NCBI GenBank assembly: GCA_017410425.1
Contig: JAFQQV010000035.1
Coordinates: 32,535-96,534 of the forward strand
Direction: 5' to 3'
DNA: 64,000 bases
Origin: Oscillospiraceae bacterium
GTDB taxonomy: Bacteria; Bacillota; Clostridia; Oscillospirales; Oscillospiraceae
The position numbers and the translations under genes are program-made. Below the pieces are notes generated by a model that ran no database searches, was not told where the DNA came from, and was given only the letters and a program-made list of their open reading frames with translations. Positions 41,295 through 49,800 of this stretch are shown here, one piece after another (position 1 is the stretch's first letter; each line of letters opens with the position of its first letter).

Positions 41295-41409
41295 GCCTTC
41301 CCCCTTTGGGGGAAGGTGCCGAGCCTGCGAGGCGGATGAGGGGAAAAACTTGCCTCCCCCTCTGGGCGGAGATGGCAAACTTGTAGGGAAGGGATTTATC
41401 CCTTCCGCA
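41295..41409. repeat. Family C repeat followed by a family A half copy
   Basis: Family C: AGCCTTCCCCCTTTGGGGGA, GGTGCCGAGCCTGCGAGGCG and TGCCTCCCCCTCTGGGCGGA (41295-41377). Family A left half: TGTAGGGAAGGGATTTATCC and CTTCCGC (41382-41409). Confidence 0.7.
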
Positions 41410-41455
41410 TCTTTCAATGTGCGCTGTACATCACCGACGGTCATGATTTACCGTC

Positions 41456-41485
41456 TTGACAAGTTTGCGCTTTCTGGTGTACATT
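41456..41485 (+). promoter_or_regulatory. Promoter of the riboswitch-kup transcript
   Basis: TTGACA (41456-41461), 18-bp spacer, TACATT (41480-41485). Transcription would start close to the 5' edge of the riboswitch. Confidence 0.6.
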
Positions 41486-41504
41486 GAGAAAGAAATTTAA
41501 TATA

Positions 41505-41630
41505 TGTTCATATGCTTAATGGCCTTCGGGCCAGCGGGAGAACCAATTTTGGGGTGTATCCGCCTTTGGGCGGAAGGGAGCTCTCTTTCCCTAATCCGAC
41601 AGCTAATCTCGTCAGCACAAAGAGGGAATA
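41505..41630 (+). promoter_or_regulatory. c-di-AMP (ydaO-yuaA class) riboswitch upstream of kup
   Basis: Contains the conserved blocks of the class in order: AGCGGGAGAACCAATTTTGG, GGTGTATCC, a CGCC/GGCG hairpin, AAGGGAGCTC, TTTCCCTAATCCGACAGCTA and ATCTCGTCAGCAC. The class binds cyclic di-AMP and usually turns genes off; potassium importers are common targets. A KUP gene follows at 41754, and an intrinsic terminator (41696-41727) lies between, fitting control by termination. Recognised from memory of the consensus; a covariance-model search would settle it. Confidence 0.88.
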
Positions 41631-41695
41631 TATTATTGTCATGCAGGCGGGCGGCTCCGGCTCCCGGTCTGCGTCATTACTGCATATTTTGCTTT

Positions 41696-41727
41696 TGTGC
41701 TGCTTTGAAAGAAGCAGCATTTTTTTG
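41696..41727 (+). terminator. Riboswitch expression-platform terminator
   Basis: TGTGCTGCTT and AAGCAGCAT form a 9-bp stem with a TGAAAG loop followed by T7. It lies between the c-di-AMP aptamer and kup, so it is the likely gene-off structure. The copy ATGCAGCATTTTGAAAGG just after it repeats stem sequence and could take part in an alternative fold. Confidence 0.8.
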
Positions 41728-41753
41728 TGTATGCAGCATTTTGAAAGGCTGGT

Positions 41754-43769
41754 ATGTTCCAAGTGAAAACAAGTTCAGACTCCAGAAAACAAAAGTTCAA
41801 GTTCAGTTTTTTCCTCGTCACCATCGGTATAGTCTATGGTGACATCGGCACCTCGCCGCTCTACGTTATGAAGTCCATCATGGCGGGCAACGGCGGCATC
41901 AACCATATAAATGAGCAGTTCATCATCGGCGCGCTGTCGCTGGTCATATGGACGGTCACCCTGCTTACCACAATAAAATATGTGCTCATCGCCATGAAGG
42001 CGGATAACCACGGTGAGGGCGGCATCTTCTCCCTCTATGCGCTGGTGAAAAACTGCGGCAAGTGGCTTATTATCCCCGCCATGCTGGGCGGCGCGGCTCT
42101 ACTGGCTGACGGCGTGCTTACCCCTGCCGTCACCGTGACCACCGCGGTGGAGGGTCTGCGCAGTATTGAGATAATGAACCGCTTCCTGGGCGAAGGCCAG
42201 TGGAAGGTGGTCATCATCACCCTCGCCATCATCTGCGCCCTTTTCTCCGTGCAGCACGCCGGCACCTCCCGCATCGGCAAGGCCTTCGGCCCCTGCATGC
42301 TGCTGTGGTTCTCCTTCCTCGGCATCACCGGCCTTGTAAGCCTTGTGCAGAACCCTGTGGTGCTCAAGGCCTTCAACCCCGTCTATGCAATTCAGGTTCT
42401 GCTCAGCGACTATAATAAGGCCGGCTTTATGATCCTGGGCTCTGTCTTTCTCGCCACTACCGGCGCCGAGGCTCTCTATTCCGACATGGGCCACGTGGGC
42501 CGGGAGAATATTTATTTCAGCTGGCCCTTTGTAAAAATCTGCCTTATCCTCAACTATATGGGTCAGGGCGCATGGATGCTGCTGAATATGTCCAACTCCG
42601 CGCTATACTCTATCCCCGACCTGAATCCCTTCTTCCAGATGCTGCCTGAGCTTATGCGCCCTGTGGCGGTTGTGCTCTCTGCCATGGCTGCGGTCATCGC
42701 CTCCCAGGCTCTTATCACCGGCTCCTATACTCTGGTGTCCGAGGCTGTTCTGCTTGACCTGCTGCCCCATCTGGAGATACGCTATCCCTCCGACACCAAG
42801 GGCCAGCTCTACATCCGCACCGTGAACAATCTGCTGTGGATCGGCTGCAGCCTTGTGGTGCTCTACTTCCGCTCCGGCGCAAAGATAGAGCATGCCTACG
42901 GCCTTGCCATCACCATCACCATGCTGATGACAACCCTGCTTATCTTCGCATACCTCTTGAAGCTGAAGCACAAGCGGCTTCTTGCCTGGGCAGCCCTTGT
43001 GGTCTTTGCCACCATTGAGTCTGTGTTCTTCATCTCCAGCCTTGGCAAGTTCCTCCACGGCGGCTACTTTACCGCCCTGCTCACCCTTGTTATCCTGCTT
43101 ATCATGGTGGTCTGGTACTTCGGCACCCGCCTTGAGCATAAGTATTCCACCCAGCTTAAAATGCGCGAGCATGTGGCTTCTCTGGACGCTCTGCACGATG
43201 ATGAGAGCATTTACCCCATGGCTCAGAATCTGGTGTATCTGGTCAACGGCAAGGACGATGAGCATATCGACCGCGACGTGCTCTATTCCATTCTGGACAA
43301 GGACCCCAAGCGCGCCCGCGCCTACTGGTTTGTCAGCGTCAATGTGCTGGATGAGCCGGACACCATGAACTACCAGCTGGAGACCTACGGCACCGACTGT
43401 ATTTTCCGCATCCGCCTGAACCTGGGCTTCAAGTGCAGCACCAAGGTCAATGTTTATCTTCGCCAGATAGTCGAAGATCTGCAGAAGAGCGGTGAGCTGC
43501 CCCCGCAGGATAAGCGCTATTCCATCTATGGCCCCTCCAGCGTGGGTAACTTCAAGTTCGTTATGATCCACAAAGTGGTCTCCTCCCGTTCTGATAAGTT
43601 CTCGCTGGACCAGCTGCTGCTGAGCGTGAAGTACCGCATCCGCCAGCTGGCAGGGGACAAGAGCAAGTGGTACGGTCTGGATACCTCCTCCATGCTGGTG
43701 GAGACTGTGCCTCTGCTTGTGGGCAGCGGCAACTACGGCAGACGCATCCAGCGTGCAGATAAAAATTGA
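41754..43769 (+). CDS. kup: KUP-family potassium uptake protein
   Basis: A 671-residue transporter with about twelve membrane segments in the first 460 residues (GIVYGDIGTSPLYVMKSI is the family signature; MKADNHGEGGIFSLYALVK and LADGVLTPAVTVTTAVEGL follow) and a cytoplasmic C-terminal domain. KUP proteins import K+ with H+. ATG 41754 follows GAAAGG. The gene lies behind a c-di-AMP riboswitch, as expected for K+ uptake shut off when c-di-AMP rises. The tRNA-Ala promoter begins 18 bp after its stop. Confidence 0.95.
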   Translation: MFQVKTSSDSRKQKFKFSFFLVTIGIVYGDIGTSPLYVMKSIMAGNGGINHINEQFIIGALSLVIWTVTLLTTIKYVLIAMKADNHGEGGIFSLYALVKNCGKWLIIPAMLGGAALLADGVLTPAVTVTTAVEGLRSIEIMNRFLGEGQWKVVIITLAIICALFSVQHAGTSRIGKAFGPCMLLWFSFLGITGLVSLVQNPVVLKAFNPVYAIQVLLSDYNKAGFMILGSVFLATTGAEALYSDMGHVGRENIYFSWPFVKICLILNYMGQGAWMLLNMSNSALYSIPDLNPFFQMLPELMRPVAVVLSAMAAVIASQALITGSYTLVSEAVLLDLLPHLEIRYPSDTKGQLYIRTVNNLLWIGCSLVVLYFRSGAKIEHAYGLAITITMLMTTLLIFAYLLKLKHKRLLAWAALVVFATIESVFFISSLGKFLHGGYFTALLTLVILLIMVVWYFGTRLEHKYSTQLKMREHVASLDALHDDESIYPMAQNLVYLVNGKDDEHIDRDVLYSILDKDPKRARAYWFVSVNVLDEPDTMNYQLETYGTDCIFRIRLNLGFKCSTKVNVYLRQIVEDLQKSGELPPQDKRYSIYGPSSVGNFKFVMIHKVVSSRSDKFSLDQLLLSVKYRIRQLAGDKSKWYGLDTSSMLVETVPLLVGSGNYGRRIQRADKN

Positions 43770-43787
43770 GAAAAATAATAAAAACTG

Positions 43788-43816
43788 TTGACAAATGCTG
43801 CGGCATCTGTTAATAT
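43788..43816 (+). promoter_or_regulatory. Promoter of tRNA-Ala
   Basis: TTGACA (43788-43793), 17-bp spacer, TAATAT (43811-43816). The leader then contains a GCGCTA/TAGCGC hairpin and AAATTACCCGGTGCAC, which pairs with the tRNA trailer. Confidence 0.75.
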
Positions 43817-43853
43817 AATCAAGCGCTAAAGAGTAGCGCGAAAAATTGTATAC

Positions 43854-43986
<133 letters not shown>

Positions 43987-44011
43987 ATTTAATATATATT
44001 TTTACATAGAT

Positions 44012-44043
44012 GCTATGTCGCAGGACATAGCGATTTTTGTTTT
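44012..44043 (+). terminator. Terminator of tRNA-Ala
   Basis: GCTATGTC-GCAG-GACATAGC, an 8-bp perfect stem, followed by GATTTTTG. Its right half with the T tract recurs at 44465-44488. Confidence 0.75.
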
Positions 44044-44123
44044 AAAGCGGAATATACGAATCGCTGAACACTTGCATTTTAATAATATCCGCCTTCGGCG
44101 GCTGGGCGGCGTAAGCGCCGCAC

Positions 44124-44488
44124 AGGTCAGCGGTTCGATCCCGCTTATCTCCTCCGCCTTGCCGCACATGCCGTTCCCGCTGCACTTTGTTTGCGCCAAC
44201 GGCGCGGCTGCGGTAATTCCGCGCCGCCTTTCTCTGCCACAGGCCGCGGCGGCCCGAAATCCCACATAGGTAAGTGCACCGGGTAATTTATTTAATATAT
44301 ATTTTTACATAGATGGCCTGCTTCGAAGAAGCAGGGCTTTTTGTTTTAAAACCAAATCGGAGCCCAGTGATAACGGGTCCGATTTGGAAAGGAAGAAAGA
44401 AGGAGCGGAGAGTAGTTTTCGAGAGGATTCGCGGAAACGGAGCGGAGCGAGTTTCTTCTGACGCGACATAGCGATTTTTGTTTTAAAG
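44124..44488 (+). repeat. Partial tandem duplications of the tRNA-Ala 3' region
   Basis: 44124-44152 repeats the last 29 bp of the tRNA T-arm and acceptor (43929-43957). 44263-44315 repeats 53 bp of trailer (43960-44012) exactly. 44465-44488 repeats the terminator tail (44024-44047). In the second copy 108 extra bases separate acceptor and trailer; they hold a family D element. A different terminator stem (CCTGCTTC/GAAGCAGG, 44316-44346) follows. No 5' tRNA half is present, so no second tRNA is made. Confidence 0.85.
44154..44213 (-). repeat. Family D element, second copy
   Basis: Read on the minus strand it begins CCGCAGCCGCGCCGTTGGCG and ends GTGCGGCAAGGCGG, matching 7984-8044 over about 60 bp with scattered differences. 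It lies inside the tRNA-Ala 3' duplication. Confidence 0.7.
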
Positions 44489-44605
44489 GAAAAATAAAAA
44501 AACCAACTTGAAGCCCAGCGCAGCGGGTTCAAGTAATTCAATCCCCCAGTCAGCTTCGCTGACAGCCCCCGCCTGTGCCCTTTAGGGTATTGCAAGGGGG
44601 CCATT
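44352..44605. repeat. Family E palindromes and a family C repeat
   Basis: 44352-44387: CCAAATCGGAGCCCAGTGAT...GGTCCGATTTGG. 44503-44534: CCAACTTGAAGCCCAGCGCA with a decayed right arm. 44542-44605: family C (CCCCCAGTCAGCTTCGCTGA, CAGCCCCCGCCTGTGCCCTT, GCAAGGGGGCC). No gene is seen in 43962-44765; 44606-44720 shows nothing further. Confidence 0.6.
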
Positions 44606-44720
44606 AAAAATAAAAAATCCGGAACTTTAGGTGACTACGGATAAAGAACAAGACAAATTAAGTGCTTTTTAGAGGCAGCCACCTGAAAAAAGTTTTTGAC
44701 AGCAAATAGACAAACAAATT

Positions 44721-44752
44721 ACGGGCAGCCGAAGAAAAATCGGCTGCCCGTA
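44721..44752 (-). terminator. Terminator of the ccdA-msr operon
   Basis: ACGGGCAGCCGA and TCGGCTGCCCGT form a perfect 12-bp stem 14 bp past the msr gene stop. Confidence 0.8.
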
Positions 44753-44765
44753 TAATATTTACAAA

Positions 44766-46403
44766 TCACTCAAATAAGTCCATAAGATATCCATAGCCCT
44801 CGTCTTCCATCTGGGCATAGGGGATGAAGCGAAGGGAAGCGCTGTTGATACAGTAGCGTACACCGTTGGGGGATTCAGGGTCATTTTCAAACACATGACC
44901 AAGGTGTGAGTTTCCGGCCCGGCTGCGCACTTCGGTTCTGAGCATTCCGTGGCTCCTGTCCTCAAGTTCAACGAGCACAGGCTCCTCTATGGGCTTGGAG
45001 AAGGCAGGCCAGCCGCAGCTGCTCTCAAATTTGTCGGTGGAGGAAAACAGGGGTTCTCCGCTGACAACATCAACATAGATGCCCTTTTCAAACTGATTCC
45101 AGAACTCATTCTGGAAAGGATATTCAGTGGAGTTTTCCTGTGTGACTGCATACTGCTCCACGCTCAGCATATCGCGGATGGCCTCTTCAGCAGGCTTTTT
45201 GTAGTCACCCGGATCTATGCGCAGAGAAGAAAAGAGCCTGATTTCCTCAAGGGGAATGTGGCAGTAGCCGAAAGGATTGTTCTGCAAATAATCCTGATGG
45301 TATTCCTCTGCCGGATAGTAGTTGAGCAGCGGACCGATTTCCACATAAAACTCAGCGCTGCGGCTGCGTTCAAGCTCAGCAATGCGCTCCACAGTTTCTC
45401 TGGCCTTGTCGTTGGTGTAGTACACGCCGGTCTGATACTGGCTGCCTATGTCGTTGCCCTGCCGGTTTTGCACAGTGGGATCAATCACATAGAAGTAGGC
45501 CAGCAAAATTTCGTCCAGACTGATCTGCTCCGGGTCATATTCCACGCGTACAGTCTCCCTGAAGCCGGTGTCAGTGTTGCAGATGGTAGTATAGTTTGCA
45601 TCCTCTGCCCGCCGGCCATTGGCATAGCCGCTCTGGGCGTCAATGACGCCGGGCATGGACTGCATCAAATGCTCAATGCCCCAGAAGCATCCGCCCGCAA
45701 GATATATTACATTTTCAACTTCGTTGGAAAAATCCATTACATGTACCTCCTCTGAGCTTTTTGCCATTTCACCCGAAGCCGCAGTAGCTTCGGGTGAAAT
45801 ATTTTCGTTTATTGTAATTGCATCAATGCCCTGCTGAAGGGTGGCGGCATTGATGGCGCCAACTGCCTGAGCTATCACATGACCCTCAGCATCTATGAAG
45901 AAGCTGGTGGGGAGAGAGTAGGCCCTGTAGGTCAGGGCAGCTTCAGAGTTGCTGTCGTAGAAAACAGGGAAGCTGTAGCCCTTTTCCTCAATGAAGGAGG
46001 ATGCGGTTTCCACTGTTTCGCGCTGACCGTCAGTCATGTTGACCATGACAAAGTTTACCTCGCTGCCAAGCTCCTTAAACTTCTCCTCAAAATCGGGCAT
46101 TTCGTACTGGCAGGGGCCGCACCAGCTGGCCCAAAAATTCAGGACTATGGGTTTGCCGAAAAAGTCACTGAGCTTTACTTCGTTGCCGTCTTTGTCATAG
46201 ACTGTAAAATCGGGAGCAAGGACTTTTTCCGGCTCAGCGTCTTCGGATTCATCCGCGCTTTCTTCCGCTGGCTGAGGAGTGCTGCGCACAACAATCTGCT
46301 CCGATTCTATGCTGCTTCCAAGCCGATCGTACAAAAGGTATGCACCGGCAAAAAGTACAATAAAAACAAGTATAAATACAATCAAAAACTTTTTATTTTT
46401 CAT
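44766..46403 (-). CDS. TlpA-MsrA-MsrB fusion, membrane-anchored methionine sulfoxide reductase
   Basis: A 545-residue PilB-like fusion. An N-terminal membrane anchor (6-24) and acidic linker precede a TlpA-type thioredoxin domain (60-200; WASWCGPC, Cys95/Cys98), MsrA (about 225-385; GGCFWG, catalytic Cys239) and MsrB (about 425-540; resolving Cys463 in SSCGWPAF, catalytic Cys518 in RYCINSASLRF). It would repair both S- and R-methionine sulfoxide in exported proteins, fed by the internal thioredoxin domain. The CcdA gene 12 bp upstream supplies electrons across the membrane. MsrB lacks the zinc CxxC pairs. Confidence 0.94.
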   Translation of the reverse strand: MKNKKFLIVFILVFIVLFAGAYLLYDRLGSSIESEQIVVRSTPQPAEESADESEDAEPEKVLAPDFTVYDKDGNEVKLSDFFGKPIVLNFWASWCGPCQYEMPDFEEKFKELGSEVNFVMVNMTDGQRETVETASSFIEEKGYSFPVFYDSNSEAALTYRAYSLPTSFFIDAEGHVIAQAVGAINAATLQQGIDAITINENISPEATAASGEMAKSSEEVHVMDFSNEVENVIYLAGGCFWGIEHLMQSMPGVIDAQSGYANGRRAEDANYTTICNTDTGFRETVRVEYDPEQISLDEILLAYFYVIDPTVQNRQGNDIGSQYQTGVYYTNDKARETVERIAELERSRSAEFYVEIGPLLNYYPAEEYHQDYLQNNPFGYCHIPLEEIRLFSSLRIDPGDYKKPAEEAIRDMLSVEQYAVTQENSTEYPFQNEFWNQFEKGIYVDVVSGEPLFSSTDKFESSCGWPAFSKPIEEPVLVELEDRSHGMLRTEVRSRAGNSHLGHVFENDPESPNGVRYCINSASLRFIPYAQMEDEGYGYLMDLFE

Positions 46404-46415
46404 ATGATCCTCCTT

Positions 46416-47078
46416 TTAACCCAGAACGCTCAGCAGACGTCCGAGAGTTCCGCTTGCCATCAGTATGCCGATGAGTATCAGCAGCAAGCCGCTTACTGTG
46501 TTGATAATTCTGTAGTTTCTCTTTATCCAGTTGAACGCGGATTTCAGATAGTCGATCAGTACTGCGCTGAGAATGAATGGGATGCCCAGACCCAGGGAGT
46601 AAGCCAGAAGCATCAGCATGCCCTGCAGCACATGTCCCTGCTGGGAGGCCAGAATCAGCGCTGAGCCGAGGAAGGCGCCCACACAGGGCGTCCAGCCCAG
46701 GGAGAAAATCACGCCAAATAGCAGTGCAGAAAAGAAGTTCATGTTCTGCGTTTCAAGGCTGCGGCTGCTGCCCCGGAACAGGTCGAACCTGAATACGCCG
46801 AGAAAATTCAGACCGAAGAAAATTACTATCAGACCCGAAACGATGTTTACAACTGTCTGGTGCTCTTTGAGGAAGCTACCAACAGTTCCGGCAAGAGCGC
46901 CGAGAATTACAAAAACTACGGTAAAGCCCGTAACAAAGCCTGTTGCACCGGACAGTGTCTTGCGGACACTGCGCTCTCCGCCGCCAGCGAAATATGAAAT
47001 ATAAATAGGCAGCATGGGCAAAAGGCAAGGGGAGATAAAGGTAATTATTCCCTCAAGAAAAGCGATTATATACTGCAT
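46416..47078 (-). CDS. ccdA: CcdA/DsbD-type transmembrane electron carrier
   Basis: A 220-residue protein with six membrane segments and the family features FISPCLLPMLPIYISY (first redox Cys) and SLGWTPCVGAFLGSAL (second redox Cys). It moves reducing power from cytoplasmic thioredoxin to an external thioredoxin-like domain, here the TlpA-Msr fusion encoded 12 bp downstream. Start ATG 47078 follows AAAGGAGA. Confidence 0.93.
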   Translation of the reverse strand: MQYIIAFLEGIITFISPCLLPMLPIYISYFAGGGERSVRKTLSGATGFVTGFTVVFVILGALAGTVGSFLKEHQTVVNIVSGLIVIFFGLNFLGVFRFDLFRGSSRSLETQNMNFFSALLFGVIFSLGWTPCVGAFLGSALILASQQGHVLQGMLMLLAYSLGLGIPFILSAVLIDYLKSAFNWIKRNYRIINTVSGLLLILIGILMASGTLGRLLSVLG

Positions 47079-47202
47079 ATGTTCTCCTTTCCATCTACCA
47101 GAAAATTTCAGGATATTGATAAAGGTCTGAGCCTTTTAATGTTATTCCTATTTTTATTCTAGTATATAGGAGAAGCTTGCATTGTTTCAGTGATAGAATC
47201 AC

Positions 47203-47235
47203 AAAAGCCCGGCGCTCTCAGAGCGCCGGGCTTTT
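47203..47235. terminator. Terminator of the rhodanese operon
   Basis: AAAAGCCCGGCGCTC-TCA-GAGCGCCGGGCTTTT, a perfect 15-bp stem with A and T tracts; serves the minus-strand operon ending at 47248. Confidence 0.92.
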
Positions 47236-47247
47236 GAATCTTGCGGT

Positions 47248-48939
47248 TCATTTATCCATGCCGCATGAATATGCTCTTTCAATCAGGGCCCGGTCGTTTA
47301 CCACTGCGTCATAGTAGCGGTAGCCGCCGGAGAAATTGTACACCTCAAAGCCCTTTGCCGTCAGAATACGGCTTGCAATATAGCTGCGCAGTCCGCTCTG
47401 ACAGATAACATAGACAGGCTTGCCCTCTTCGACTTCATCAATGCGCTCACGCAGCTCATCAAGGGGAATATTCACAAAGCCCTCAATACTGCCGGAGGCG
47501 TATTCAGCGGGAGTTCTCGTGTCCAGAAGTGTGACGCTTCCATCCCGGGGCAGCCTGTCAAGCTCACTCAGATGCCACTGTTTGAGGATGCCTGATGCAA
47601 TGTTCTCGACCATGAAGCCTGCCATGTTGACAGGATCCTTTGCGGAAGAATAGGGCGGGGCATAGGCAAGGTCGAGGTTTTTAAGCTGTGTTGCCTTAAG
47701 CCCTGCATGGATGGCTGTTGCCAGCACATCAATGCGCTTGTCAACACCCTCGTAGCCCACGATCTGTGCGCCCAGCAGGCGATAAGTGCCTTTTTCAAAG
47801 ACCACCTTCATGGTCATCAGCTTGCCGCCGGGATAATAGGAGGCGTGGCTCATGGGGGAGAGGATCACAGTCTCCACATCAAGCCCGGCCTTCCGGGCGT
47901 TTGTTTCATTGAGGCCCGTTGCTGCGGCAGTCATATCAAATACCTTGATAACGCTGCTGCCCTGAGAGCCCAGGTATCGGCTGTCGCCGCCGCAGACATT
48001 GTCTGCAATGATGCGCCCCTGCTTGTTGGCAGGCCCGGCAAGGGAAATCACGGTGTCCTCACCGCTGACATAGTGCTTTACCTGCACCGCGTCACCGCCG
48101 GCATAGATGTCGGGAACAGAAGTCTCCATCCGCTCATTGACCACGATGCTGCCCTTTACGCCAAGCTCCAGACCTGCCTCCTTTGCCAGTGCGGTGTCGG
48201 GGCTGACGCCGATAGCCAGCACCACCATGTCAGCATGAAGCGGGGCATTGTCCTTGAGCAGCACGTCAACGCCGCCGTCCTTCTCCTCAAAGCCCTCTAC
48301 AGTGAAGCCGAGAGCCAGCTTCAGGCCGTGCTTTCTGGCCTCGCTGTGGATGAATGCGGCCATGTCTGCATCAAAGGGGTTCATAAGCTGCTTTGGCCGC
48401 TGAACAATGGTCACATCCATGCCCAGATTCCGGAGGTTTTCTGCCAGCTCAATGCTGATGAAGCCGCCGCCTGCCAGCACGGCAGATTTAGGCTTGTTCT
48501 TTCTGATGTATTCCTTGATGCGCAGAGTGTCCTCCACAGTACGCAGGGTGAAGAGCTTATCCAGGCCGACTCCGGGCAGGCGGGGCTGGGCAGGCTTTGC
48601 GCCGGGGGAGAGGATGAGCTTGTCATAGCTTTCCTCGAATTCCTCGCCGCTTTCAAGATTTTTAACGGACACGGTCTTGCGCTCCGGATGGATGGCAGTA
48701 ACTTCATGCCGCACCTTCATGTTGATTCTGAATCTTCTGAAGAAGCTCTCAGGTGTCTGGAGTGTGAGCTCTTCAGGATCGGTGATAATATCCCCGATAT
48801 AGTAGGGAAGTCCGCAGTTTGCATAGGAGACGTAGCCGGAACGCTCGAAAACTATAATCTCTGCCTGCTCGTCAAGTCTGCGGATTCTTGCTGCTGCTGT
48901 GGCTCCTGCGGCTACGCCGCCAACGATTATAACCTTCAT
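47248..48939 (-). CDS. CoA-disulfide reductase-like flavoprotein with C-terminal rhodanese
   Basis: A 563-residue fusion: FAD-binding VIIVGGVAAGATAAARIRRL, active-site Cys in SYANCGLPYYIGD (Cys43-type), NAD-binding AVLAGGGFISIELAENL, dimerisation domain, then rhodanese (about 465-555) with catalytic Cys in VICQSGLRSY. This is the CoADR-RHD type, which reduces CoA disulfide, CoA-persulfide or polysulfide with NAD(P)H. ATG 48939 (MKVIIVGG) follows GGAGCG. Third gene of an operon after two rhodaneses, pointing to persulfide metabolism. Confidence 0.92.
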   Translation of the reverse strand: MKVIIVGGVAAGATAAARIRRLDEQAEIIVFERSGYVSYANCGLPYYIGDIITDPEELTLQTPESFFRRFRINMKVRHEVTAIHPERKTVSVKNLESGEEFEESYDKLILSPGAKPAQPRLPGVGLDKLFTLRTVEDTLRIKEYIRKNKPKSAVLAGGGFISIELAENLRNLGMDVTIVQRPKQLMNPFDADMAAFIHSEARKHGLKLALGFTVEGFEEKDGGVDVLLKDNAPLHADMVVLAIGVSPDTALAKEAGLELGVKGSIVVNERMETSVPDIYAGGDAVQVKHYVSGEDTVISLAGPANKQGRIIADNVCGGDSRYLGSQGSSVIKVFDMTAAATGLNETNARKAGLDVETVILSPMSHASYYPGGKLMTMKVVFEKGTYRLLGAQIVGYEGVDKRIDVLATAIHAGLKATQLKNLDLAYAPPYSSAKDPVNMAGFMVENIASGILKQWHLSELDRLPRDGSVTLLDTRTPAEYASGSIEGFVNIPLDELRERIDEVEEGKPVYVICQSGLRSYIASRILTAKGFEVYNFSGGYRYYDAVVNDRALIERAYSCGMDK

Positions 48940-48940
48940 C

Positions 48941-49261
48941 TTATCGCTCCACCCTTCCTGAATATGTGGCAATGCCGCCGATGTTGTTTACATTGTTATA
49001 TCCCATATGCTTGAGTATGCTGGCTGCCTGACGGCTTCGTGCGCCGGACTGGCAGTATACATATACTTCTGCATCCTTGTTTCTTGCCACAGTGCTTACC
49101 TTTTCAATGCGCTGGAGCGGGACATTTTTACTGCCGGGGATATGTCCGCCCTTATACTCGCCGGGAGTACGCACATCCAGCAGGATGGCACCGGGGCTGG
49201 ACTGATAATTTTTTACACCCTGATTGATATCAGGCATTCTGAACGAATCAAAGATTCCCAT
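48941..49261 (-). CDS. Single-domain cytoplasmic rhodanese
   Basis: A 106-residue rhodanese with LLDVRTPGEYKGGHIPGSKN and active-site VYCQSGARSRQA. No signal peptide. Sulfur-carrier or sulfurtransferase role. Its stop lies 1 bp before the CoA-disulfide reductase start, so expression is coupled. Confidence 0.93.
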   Translation of the reverse strand: MGIFDSFRMPDINQGVKNYQSSPGAILLDVRTPGEYKGGHIPGSKNVPLQRIEKVSTVARNKDAEVYVYCQSGARSRQAASILKHMGYNNVNNIGGIATYSGRVER

Positions 49262-49278
49262 ATTTGTACCTCCTTTAA

Positions 49279-49668
49279 TTATGCGCCGGCTACGGTTTCG
49301 CCCGGCCAGTCATTTATGCCGCCAAACTCCACAATGTTTGTGTAGCCCAGCTTCACCAGCTTTTCGGATGCCTGTTTGCTGCGGTTTCCGCTGCGGCAGT
49401 AGACCAGGATCAGCTGTTCTTTATCGGGAAGCTCAGCAATCTCATCAGATGCTATGCTCTCATTGGGGACGTTTATTGCACCCGGTATGTGCTTTTCGCT
49501 GAACTCCGCCGGGCTGCGTACATCCAGAATGATGTAGTCGCTTTCCTTTTCCATTATCTCAATGGCTTCTTCCATGCCAATCTGGCGGTAGCTGGCCTCC
49601 TGAACGGCGGGGCCTGCACAGCCTGCCAGCAGTAAAACGGAAAGCAAAAGGGGAATTATCTTTTTCAT
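49279..49668 (-). CDS. Rhodanese lipoprotein
   Basis: A 129-residue exported lipoprotein: signal peptide with lipobox LLAGC (Cys17) and a rhodanese domain (ILDVRSPAEFSEKHIPGAIN; catalytic Cys in VYCRSGNRSKQA). First gene of the operon, behind AAGGAGG. It would handle sulfane sulfur outside the membrane while the next two proteins act inside. Confidence 0.93.
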   Translation of the reverse strand: MKKIIPLLLSVLLLAGCAGPAVQEASYRQIGMEEAIEIMEKESDYIILDVRSPAEFSEKHIPGAINVPNESIASDEIAELPDKEQLILVYCRSGNRSKQASEKLVKLGYTNIVEFGGINDWPGETVAGA

Positions 49669-49758
49669 GCTGATACCTCCTTGGAATCTGTGCAGCTTAT
49701 ATGCTGTTCTCCTGTTTTATTGTCTGTATTCTAAATTGATTTACTGGAAATTTCTGTG

Positions 49759-49790
49759 ATTATATCACCCAAAAGTCAGAACAAAGTTCT
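49759..49790 (-). promoter_or_regulatory. Candidate promoter and operator of the rhodanese operon
   Basis: On the minus strand TATAAT lies at 49764-49759. Upstream, near the -35 position, is the 13-bp palindrome AGAACAAAGTTCT (49778-49790). No good -35 hexamer is seen, consistent with a regulated promoter. The binding protein is unknown. Confidence 0.4.
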
Positions 49791-49800
49791 AAGTACGACT

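Noticed and set aside
44124-44152. A second tRNA-Ala gene
   Set aside because: Only the T-arm and acceptor 3' strand are present. The D-arm and anticodon arm are missing, so it is a fragment.
47248-49668. Duplicate rhodanese genes as a recent tandem duplication
   Set aside because: The three rhodanese domains differ clearly in sequence and in location signals, so they are old paralogues.
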